12,061 nt of DNA from Planococcaceae bacterium UBA3378 (GTDB lineage Bacteria; Bacillota; Bacilli; Bacillales_A; Planococcaceae), in contig DEQA01000021.1 in NCBI GenBank assembly GCA_002359075.1, forward strand, positions 1 to 12,061, in the 5' to 3' direction. The notes beneath the pieces were generated by a model. The model searched no databases and had not been told where the DNA came from. It saw nothing but the letters and a program-made list of their open reading frames with translations. Below, piece after piece: positions 1 through 5,612 of this stretch; the first letter of the stretch is position 1; each line of letters opens with the position of its first letter. A program made the translations under genes and the position numbers.

Positions 1-18
1 CCCCAAACAGGGAGAGAC
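1..18 (-). CRISPR. Leader-proximal repeat of a second I-C array (cut by window edge)
   Basis: These 18 bases end in cagggagagac and directly abut a leader that is homologous, base for base at its inner end, to the leader of the complete array at 8142-9319. They match the equivalent end of an array-1 repeat, with the stem half GGGAGAGAC intact and changes confined to the loop region. They are therefore the first part of the leader-proximal repeat of a second array, read on the minus strand and continuing leftward out of the window. The visible piece is one mismatch from the old repeat at 8276-8308 and four mismatches from the main array-1 repeat. The rest of the array cannot be seen. Confidence 0.85.
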
Positions 19-41
19 TGCGAGATATAGTAATACCTCAC

Positions 42-66
42 AACCACTATACTATATATAGTGGTT
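42..66. repeat. Perfect 10-bp inverted repeat inside leader 2
   Basis: The arms aaccactata (42-51) and tatagtggtt (57-66) are perfect inverse complements separated by five bases. The palindrome starts 24 bp from the leader-repeat junction and overlaps the probable -10 region of the array promoter. The array-1 leader, although aligned here without gaps, does not keep the symmetry. No T-run follows on the minus strand, so a Rho-independent terminator is unlikely. A protein binding site or an RNA hairpin at the 5' end of the precursor RNA are alternatives. Confidence 0.6.
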
Positions 67-84
67 TATTCAATGAACTAATAA
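55..84 (-). promoter_or_regulatory. Possible promoter of the second array
   Basis: On the minus strand TTATTA (84-79) and TATATA (60-55) are separated by 18 bp. The ungapped alignment of the two leaders places TTGTTA and TATATG at the same positions in leader 1, which is the main argument for this call. An alternative is TTGAAT (73-68) with TATAGT (51-46) at a 16-bp spacing, a better match to the vegetative consensus but not conserved in leader 1. Either would start RNA within about 20-30 bases of the first repeat. Confidence 0.4.
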
Positions 85-171
85 AAGCTTTTAAATAAAA
101 ATGCGTTTCTACCCTCAAATTTTGCGCGAACCTCCCCGTAAATTCATGGGCACTTATGGTTCGCGCATACC

Positions 172-462
172 TTAAAACACAAGCGGTCCCTCCACATTAA
201 GCGCTTCCTTTGCACCGATATGAACGACCTTATTAGTGTAGTTGTTGCCAAGAATATAAAAGCGCAAGGAATCACAGTCGGCATCAATAATTTTCTCAAG
301 ATCCAGCTGGAGCTTTTTTAATTGAGTAGCATCTACTACACATTCAAACACCGAGTTTTGTACACGCACCCCATATTCTTCACACTTCTTCGCGACTTTG
401 CGCAAACGTTTTGCTCCACTGACTGATGAGGTCTGGACGTCGTAAGTGACCAAAACAAGCAT
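172..462 (-). CDS. cas2: CRISPR-associated endonuclease Cas2
   Basis: This is the structural partner of Cas1 in the spacer-integration complex. The 96-residue product has the usual Cas2 length and the ferredoxin-like start with the conserved aspartate (VTYD, Asp8), followed by the RVQNSVFEC strand typical of the family. In the family, two Cas1 dimers bridged by a Cas2 dimer capture a prespacer and insert it at the leader-repeat junction. The ATG is preceded by a GAGGTGAG ribosome binding site that overlaps the end of cas1, four bases away, so the two are probably translationally coupled. It is the last gene of the cas operon. A second CRISPR leader begins almost directly after its TAA stop, and no terminator is visible between them. 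Confidence 0.95.
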   Translation of the reverse strand: MLVLVTYDVQTSSVSGAKRLRKVAKKCEEYGVRVQNSVFECVVDATQLKKLQLDLEKIIDADCDSLRFYILGNNYTNKVVHIGAKEALNVEGPLVF

Positions 463-466
463 CTTC

Positions 467-1498
467 TCACCTCACTAAAAATGGCGGATATGCGTCTAAA
501 TCTCCGCGCAGGAACCTTGCCAGCAGCAGGCTTTGCACATGCGGGACTAATCCCCATTGTATTTTTTCCTTTAGGTATGGATGGGTGATTGTTTCTTGCT
601 TTGCCTCCTGCCAAAGTTTAAAAAAGGTTTTCCGTGCATCATCTGTTAGTAGTACGGCTCCGTTTTCTTTCACAACAAAATCATTTCCTTTGATTTGCTG
701 GCGATTGATCAATTTCAGGACAAAACGTTCAGCGATAACTGGCCTTAACTCCTCCATTACATCGAGAGCAAGAGATGTTCTACCCGGACGATCACGGTGT
801 AAAAACCCAACATACGCATCCAGGCCGACACCTTCTAAAGCTGCTGCCACTTCAGAGGCAAGGAGCGAGTAAGCTAAAGATAAAAGAGCGTTCACACGGT
901 CTAAAGGAGGGCGGCGGCTGCGTCCATTAAAGGTAAAATCCTGCTTCTGCTGCAAAATACACTCATTAAAAACCGAAAAATACGCGCCCGCTGCATTGCC
1001 CTCTATGCCACGAAGTTCTTCTAAATCTGTTACTTCCAAGGCAAGCAGCCGGGACTGCTTTAAGCGTCCAATAACATTTTCTAAACGTGGTACATCAACG
1101 CGAAGAGCATGGTCACGCAACGTGCGTTTCAAATTTTGTTCGGCATTATACAGTTTACCGACAATCATATTCCGTGCAATTTTTGCACTCTCTTCTTCAT
1201 TAGTTGACAATGCGTATTGCTTTTTTCGAAGCGTTACATTTCCATTAATTTCACCTGTCAATCGACCTCGAAAACGCCCGCTGCTTGAGAAAAAAGTAAG
1301 ACTAATATTCTCCTCCATACAGTGTGCCATTAACGCCGGGCTTGCTCCTTGATGGCCAAATGTACAAATGCCTTCAATATTTAGCAGCGGTACTTTCGCT
1401 ACTTCTTCATTATCTTTCAACAGCACAATATTTTTTCCGTTCAGCGAGAGGTACATATCAGGCTGGGAAACATAAATCGTATTTAGTAAACGTTTCAC
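467..1498 (-). CDS. cas1: CRISPR-associated integrase Cas1 (type I-C)
   Basis: Cas1 is the metal-dependent integrase that joins new spacers to the repeat. The 343-residue protein has the N-terminal beta domain (about residues 1-90) and the helical catalytic domain. The expected metal ligands are visible: Glu166 in GIEGNAAGAYF, His234 in GFLHRDRPGR, and Asp246/Glu249 in LALDVMEELRP. The start is GTG, overlapping the cas4 stop by four bases (GTGA), with an AGAGGA-type ribosome binding site a little further upstream than usual. Adjacent cas4 and cas2 complete the adaptation module. In type I-C systems Cas4 works with Cas1 to trim prespacers at the PAM. The frame is intact and no active-site residue is missing, so adaptation is expected to work. 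Confidence 0.96.
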   Translation of the reverse strand: MKRLLNTIYVSQPDMYLSLNGKNIVLLKDNEEVAKVPLLNIEGICTFGHQGASPALMAHCMEENISLTFFSSSGRFRGRLTGEINGNVTLRKKQYALSTNEEESAKIARNMIVGKLYNAEQNLKRTLRDHALRVDVPRLENVIGRLKQSRLLALEVTDLEELRGIEGNAAGAYFSVFNECILQQKQDFTFNGRSRRPPLDRVNALLSLAYSLLASEVAAALEGVGLDAYVGFLHRDRPGRTSLALDVMEELRPVIAERFVLKLINRQQIKGNDFVVKENGAVLLTDDARKTFFKLWQEAKQETITHPYLKEKIQWGLVPHVQSLLLARFLRGDLDAYPPFLVR

Positions 1499-2154
1499 TG
1501 TGCCATCATCCTCTTCATATAGGTTTCGACGCTTTCTTTCGCCAGTAGCTCAGGCAGGCAAATGTGGCGAAGTGAACAGCTTGTACAATGCTTTCCTGTT
1601 TTCACGCGCGGCGTATAGCGGCGCTTATAATAGCTATGCATCTCCTGTGTCATAGCGACAACCTTTTCGCGCCACTCATCGGTAATGGGTACAACTGTCC
1701 GGCGCTTCACCTCATGATAATAAATCGCCGCCTCGTCAATCGTTGTCTGCAGCATTTCCTCCAGGCACATCACCTGTGCCACCAGCTGGATGATGTCTGC
1801 ATCATGCGTTTTCGGCTTGCCCCGCTTGTATTCCACGGGTTTTACCGCAAACGTGCCTTGCTCACGGGATAACGTAATGCCGCCTGCACGTTGTGTAAAC
1901 TCGACCATGTCACACACACCATTAATACCGAGCTCAGCGGAATGGACAGGAAGCGCACGCACATAAATCGTATCGCCGCGTTTTTCCCGAATATGGGGAT
2001 TATCCGCCTTTTCATGCAGCGCATTTCCTTCCAAGGTTAAGATATTTTCCTGCCACGCCTGCTCAATATGAATGAGTGCCCATTGTCTCCGGCAAAACTG
2101 AAAATGCTGTAAGCCGGACAACATCAAGAACTCCTCTTCGTTATAGCCCGTCAT
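1495..2154 (-). CDS. cas4: CRISPR-associated exonuclease Cas4 (RecB-like, Fe-S)
   Basis: Cas4 is an iron-sulphur nuclease that trims prespacers and sets PAM choice and orientation during spacer acquisition. Counting from the chosen ATG, the product has 219 residues. The four cluster cysteines are Cys21 (QFCRRQW), Cys190, Cys193 and Cys199 (CTSCSLRHIC). The RecB-like nuclease motifs appear as Asp82 (GVCDMVEF) and Glu108-Tyr-Lys110 (PVEYKRGK), followed by the Q-rich helix QLVAQVMCLEEML. The start is uncertain. The ATG at 2154 has GAGG just upstream. A TTG at 2163 would add three residues, and an ATG at 2124 has a better-spaced GAGGAG but would remove residues that relatives usually have. The gene overlaps the end of cas7c by 14 bases and cas1 by 4 bases. 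Confidence 0.93.
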   Translation of the reverse strand: MTGYNEEEFLMLSGLQHFQFCRRQWALIHIEQAWQENILTLEGNALHEKADNPHIREKRGDTIYVRALPVHSAELGINGVCDMVEFTQRAGGITLSREQGTFAVKPVEYKRGKPKTHDADIIQLVAQVMCLEEMLQTTIDEAAIYYHEVKRRTVVPITDEWREKVVAMTQEMHSYYKRRYTPRVKTGKHCTSCSLRHICLPELLAKESVETYMKRMMAQ

Positions 2155-3016
2155 ATTCCTCAACCGTCAAACCATCCAGACGCTCAACTAAAATTTGATA
2201 ATCCGCAATCGAAGGCTTGGCATTTTCCGCTACACGCTCTACTTGTACAGAACGATGCACTTTAGCTGATGAATACTGCCCCAGCTTGGAATTATGCTCC
2301 CACCAGAATAGCTTGTTTACTTCCATACTGCCGTCGGGACGAGCAGATGATGCATCGTTGGCAAATAATGTGCGAAGGGCTTCTTTTAATTTCTGTGCAT
2401 CTTCATATGTAAAGCCTGTACGCTCTGAAAGCTGCGGATTGATACTGCCATAAAATACATACACCCCAAAATCAACACGGTGCTTCATCCCCATCGTGTC
2501 AGAAGTCTTCTGGCTAGGGTCTTTTGTATTAGTAGTGGAGTTCACGCTCTTTGTAATCTGCATGCTTGTTACATCGACCGGTTCGACACTTGTTGCTGTA
2601 TGAATCGATACGGGACCGCGAACACCTAATGAAAGCTTATCTCCTTTAAAGGCAAATACTTGTCCAAAGGCGCGTACGTCATACCAGCTATCACAGGCAA
2701 TTTTTTCAGCGGAACGCTCTTCTTCACTTGTTCCTTTACCTTTTGTTAAAATTTTGTTTAGTTCCTCTACACTTGCAACGCGATCACGAATGCTGCGAAA
2801 ATCATCCGAACGGCGCTCATCAGATTGCACGAGAATAGATTCTCCCCCATCCTGCAGACGGTTGCGAAGTTTACGTTTAATCGCTACATCAGATACTTCC
2901 CCATGACCATTAAAATCCTGACGCGGATGGTTGCCGTTTAGGGGATCTCCATTTGGATTTGCCTTATTCACTGTAAATACGACCGCAAAATCGATTTTAT
3001 TTTCTAACACTGTCAT
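2141..3016 (-). CDS. cas7c: Cascade backbone subunit Cas7c (Csd2)
   Basis: Cas7c polymerises along the crRNA spacer to form the backbone of the type I-C interference complex. The 291-residue sequence shows family hallmarks: NPNGDP near residues 20-25, the basic helix SDVAIKRKLRN (42-52), WYDVRAFGQVFA (111-122), the glycine-rich GVRGPVSIHTA (131-141) and the DTMGMKHRVDFGVYVFYG segment after residue 172. Length fits the Csd2 family. The ATG overlaps the cas8c stop by four bases (ATGA), and an AAAGGAGGAAG ribosome binding site lies within the 3' end of cas8c. A strong own site suits a subunit needed in several copies per complex. It belongs to the seven-gene cas operon. Confidence 0.96.
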   Translation of the reverse strand: MTVLENKIDFAVVFTVNKANPNGDPLNGNHPRQDFNGHGEVSDVAIKRKLRNRLQDGGESILVQSDERRSDDFRSIRDRVASVEELNKILTKGKGTSEEERSAEKIACDSWYDVRAFGQVFAFKGDKLSLGVRGPVSIHTATSVEPVDVTSMQITKSVNSTTNTKDPSQKTSDTMGMKHRVDFGVYVFYGSINPQLSERTGFTYEDAQKLKEALRTLFANDASSARPDGSMEVNKLFWWEHNSKLGQYSSAKVHRSVQVERVAENAKPSIADYQILVERLDGLTVEEYDGL

Positions 3017-3378
3017 TGCTCAACTTCCTCCTTTTTCTCATACATTTTTTGAATCTGGCTGCTGTATCCCAGTACAAATACAGGGGATAATGCTTGGTTT
3101 GTCATGTATTCCGGTGCCATCTGTTCCTCAATTTGTTGCAGTAGTTTTGCATAATATGTCGCTTTCGCACCTTTACGGGCAAAATACGGCTGCAGCTGTC
3201 TACGGATCACCAGCCATGTACGCGCCGGGTTTTGGGAAAATGCGTTAAAATAGCGGGTCGCATTTGTTGCGCGATCATCATTGCGCTCTTTCAATATACT
3301 TCGCTCCATCACTTCCGCTACACCTAATAAACGGCCAAATAAATAATCCCTTGTTTGGTTTTCTTCCTGTAATGCCAC
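3013..3378 (-). CDS. cas11c: Small subunit Cas11c, translated from an internal start in cas8c
   Basis: An in-frame GTG at 3378-3376 inside cas8c is preceded by AAGGAGGGG (3393-3385), a strong ribosome binding site at good spacing. Translation from it would give 121 residues identical to the C-terminal fifth of Cas8c, starting VALQEENQTRDYL (with Met at the start). Family knowledge: in type I-C, and in some I-B and I-D systems, the large-subunit gene is known to encode the small subunit Cas11 through such an internal start, giving a product of about 120 residues that lines the belly of Cascade. The size and place match. An ATG at 3453 with a weaker AAAGGGA is an alternative start (146 residues). 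No protein evidence is available here. Confidence 0.75.
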   Translation of the reverse strand: MALQEENQTRDYLFGRLLGVAEVMERSILKERNDDRATNATRYFNAFSQNPARTWLVIRRQLQPYFARKGAKATYYAKLLQQIEEQMAPEYMTNQALSPVFVLGYSSQIQKMYEKKEEVEQ

Positions 3379-4878
3379 GGTATACCCCTCCTTCTCATAC
3401 AATTTGGCAATTAATGCACAGGCAATACGTACAGTTTGCTCCCAAGATTCCATTGTCCCTTTAAAGCTTGCCGGGTTTTTGATCCGGTTAAATATGAGCT
3501 GCACAATATCTTTTGGGATCGGCTTGCGCTCTACAATACATGGGAGCAGACGTGTATATAAACCTTTTTTGATTTTGCTGTCCGCCTTACTGCCGTATAC
3601 CGCCTCCACTATTTGATAAGTAGAAGGTGTTCCTACAAACGTTACCAGCTTTTTTTCGATATTGCGTACAAGCAGCCAGCGACACGTGTCATGCCAGTAC
3701 TTGATATTTTCCGCAAACTGCTCCGGGTGAAGCTCTTGGTAATAAACAAGTGCCAAGCGTCCTGAAGTAGCAGCATCAACAGCCAGTACAATAATGTGCT
3801 GCAAGTCATCTTTTGTAAGTTGATACTTTAGCCCTTGCAAGGCATTTTGAATTTTTGTTGAAATGATCTCTGCTGTCATAACGTCTTCACTCTGCTGGAT
3901 GTCACCTAAAATAAAATCCAACGAGCTGTCAAAAGCATCCGGTACGTCTGCTGTTTTCGTGCCAAATGATACAAAATACCGAGAATCTACGTATGTGCTT
4001 TGCCGTTGCATCAGCCAGCGCATGGCATGATGGGCCTTCTGCGATACTTCGTAGCCGATCTGCACCGCTTCGGATGGTGCTGCAAAACGTCCGCGGTAAG
4101 TGAAGCCACTGCTGTCATTTGCAGAAATAAGCTTGGACATATCGCCTGCATTACGTACACGTCCACCGTGCTGGGAAGTTAAAATCGTTGTCTCGCCCGA
4201 CACATAGCAAAGGTCTTCGTTCCCTTCATACGTCTTTTGAAAGTAGGTGATAAAAGCATCAAATAATGCTTTATCCTCCCATACGACCGGCTCAGCAGGT
4301 GTTTCGTGCAGCACATCGAACCGGACAAATGCTTCTAGCGCATCCCCTGTGACAACTTGATAAATAGGCGGCTTTTCACCATCAGTCCATTTCGCAATTA
4401 CTTGCCCCTTTTCATCTATAGGCAGGATTTTTTCATTTACTAAGTCATGGATTAAGGTGCCTTTTCTTACATAGTTGTAAATCGCTTTTACACGTTTGGG
4501 CACATTCGCATCTTCTGCCCACCGAGCCATCTGCTGCATATAATCCTGATAATAAGATGCACGTTTTTCAAGGCCGCCGTATGCCACGTAATCTCCAGCA
4601 ACATAAAACAGCTTGTCATGCAAGTAATGCGGAGCACTTGTGCTTGTCCGGTTAGCAGATGACAAGGTAACAGGGACAATTGTACGTGCCTGCTCCTTCT
4701 CCACCACCTTCGCAGAAACAAAGTCCCCCTCCGCGCTAACGAGCACTTCAATCTGCGCACTTTGCATGACATGCGATACAGGAAGCAGGGTAATACGCTG
4801 ATTCCGACGCTCTTCAAATTCACCGACAAAATTTAAGTTCTCATTGTATACTTTCTCAAGCTGCTGCATCCAGCTCAT
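3013..4878 (-). CDS. cas8c: Cascade large subunit Cas8c (Csd1)
   Basis: Cas8c is the large subunit that recognises the PAM and helps open target DNA in the type I-C Cascade. The 621-residue length and the N-terminal segment RITLLPVSHVMQSAQIEV (about 28-45) fit the Csd1 family. The C-terminal part, with VRIACALIAKLYEKEGY and DYLFGRLLGVAEVMER, is the conserved helical region that doubles as the small subunit (see the separate Cas11c entry). The ATG has a near-perfect AAGGAGGTGA ribosome binding site and overlaps the cas5c stop by four bases. The gene lies between cas5c and cas7c, the canonical I-C order. I see no frameshift or internal stop. Confidence 0.96.
   Translation of the reverse strand: MSWMQQLEKVYNENLNFVGEFEERRNQRITLLPVSHVMQSAQIEVLVSAEGDFVSAKVVEKEQARTIVPVTLSSANRTSTSAPHYLHDKLFYVAGDYVAYGGLEKRASYYQDYMQQMARWAEDANVPKRVKAIYNYVRKGTLIHDLVNEKILPIDEKGQVIAKWTDGEKPPIYQVVTGDALEAFVRFDVLHETPAEPVVWEDKALFDAFITYFQKTYEGNEDLCYVSGETTILTSQHGGRVRNAGDMSKLISANDSSGFTYRGRFAAPSEAVQIGYEVSQKAHHAMRWLMQRQSTYVDSRYFVSFGTKTADVPDAFDSSLDFILGDIQQSEDVMTAEIISTKIQNALQGLKYQLTKDDLQHIIVLAVDAATSGRLALVYYQELHPEQFAENIKYWHDTCRWLLVRNIEKKLVTFVGTPSTYQIVEAVYGSKADSKIKKGLYTRLLPCIVERKPIPKDIVQLIFNRIKNPASFKGTMESWEQTVRIACALIAKLYEKEGYTVALQEENQTRDYLFGRLLGVAEVMERSILKERNDDRATNATRYFNAFSQNPARTWLVIRRQLQPYFARKGAKATYYAKLLQQIEEQMAPEYMTNQALSPVFVLGYSSQIQKMYEKKEEVEQ
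3385..3393 (-). promoter_or_regulatory. Internal ribosome binding site for Cas11c
   Basis: AAGGAGGGG on the minus strand lies within the codons for Lys-Glu-Gly of Cas8c (KEGY), six bases before the in-frame GTG at 3378. It is as strong as the sites in front of cas5c, cas7c and cas3, which is unusual inside a coding region and decides the proposed Cas11c start. Confidence 0.7.
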
Positions 4879-5600
4879 CGTTTCACCTCCTTAAATATCT
4901 CCTCGTATTCTTGATCAACAGCTGTAAAGTTCTCACCGATTATAAAGGATTTAACTGTGCCCTTTTTAATCGTACGCACCATTGTGCACTCGTCCGGGCG
5001 TGCAAATTGGATCACACCGTCTTTCATTGTCGGAACCCATAATCTTGCCTGTAGCTCGCCATTCGTATTTTCGTCCGGATAAGTAAAACCATGAAACATA
5101 GGTCCAAAGCTGACCTCGCCGTAATTGTCATAATAGCCATCGCCTCTGCCAAATTCACATGCCTCGACATAGCCCTGACATTCGCGTGTGCCCAAGTAAA
5201 TATCCCGGCGGCCACCGCGCTCAACGGAACGCTTCGCGATGTTATGGTGCTTATTTTCATTGTGGTCTGCCGCTAGGTCCGGGCGATTTTCATTAAATTC
5301 AAAGTGGGCACGCACCTGATACACCGGTTCCCGCAAATAGGTATAATACGCTAAATCATTGCTCGCATCCTGGTATTTCGTCGGACGCATTCCCTTTACT
5401 TCAGTCTGGATCGGATTCATCACACGGACTTCATCAATGATCCATATAATACTTGGTTTCCAGTAAATGGATTCCACAATTCCTTTCAGCGCCTGATACG
5501 TCGGGATCTGATACGTAAATTTCTCACCCCCAATCCGTGTGACCGGATCAGTAAACAGCGCATACTTTCCGTAAACCTGGAACTCTATTTGATTTCGCAT
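4875..5600 (-). CDS. cas5c: CRISPR RNA-processing endoribonuclease Cas5c (Cas5d)
   Basis: In type I-C systems Cas5c replaces Cas6: it cuts the precursor RNA at the base of each repeat hairpin and stays on the 5' handle in Cascade. The 241-residue protein carries Tyr46 (VESIYW) and Lys117-His118 (ENKHHN), which correspond to the catalytic Tyr46, Lys116 and His117 described for the Bacillus halodurans enzyme. The glycine-rich end of the RRM-like fold is seen in RGDGYYDNYGEVSFGPM. The repeat of this locus has a 7-bp stem followed by TGGATTGAAAT, so cleavage at the stem base would leave the expected 11-nt handle. Its ATG follows cas3 by 12 bases, with TAAGGAGGTGAG as ribosome binding site, and its stop overlaps cas8c. 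Confidence 0.96.
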   Translation of the reverse strand: MRNQIEFQVYGKYALFTDPVTRIGGEKFTYQIPTYQALKGIVESIYWKPSIIWIIDEVRVMNPIQTEVKGMRPTKYQDASNDLAYYTYLREPVYQVRAHFEFNENRPDLAADHNENKHHNIAKRSVERGGRRDIYLGTRECQGYVEACEFGRGDGYYDNYGEVSFGPMFHGFTYPDENTNGELQARLWVPTMKDGVIQFARPDECTMVRTIKKGTVKSFIIGENFTAVDQEYEEIFKEVKR

Positions 5601-5612
5601 TATCTCACCTCC

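Larger units (their letters stand above)
19..171 (-). promoter_or_regulatory. CRISPR leader of the second array
   Basis: This is the non-coding stretch between the cas2 stop codon (172-174) and the first repeat of the second array. It aligns without gaps to the array-1 leader over the first 51 bases next to the repeat, with about 40 identities, including ten identical bases (tgcgagatat) at the junction. It aligns again over a block at 124-168, with about 40 of 45 identities. That block sits 106 bases from the junction here and 105 in the other leader. The block is flanked by a 10-bp inverted repeat (123-132 and 158-167). Leaders drive array transcription and mark the site of spacer insertion. 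Only five bases separate the block from the cas2 stop codon. Confidence 0.85.

Noticed and set aside
42..66. The leader-2 palindrome as the Rho-independent terminator of the cas operon.
   Set aside because: The hairpin is AT-rich and is not followed by a T-run on the minus strand, so it is kept only as an inverted repeat of unknown role.
585..1548. Plus-strand open frames opposite cas1.
   Set aside because: They are shadows of the strong Cas1 frame, with Ser/Arg-rich composition and no family resemblance.
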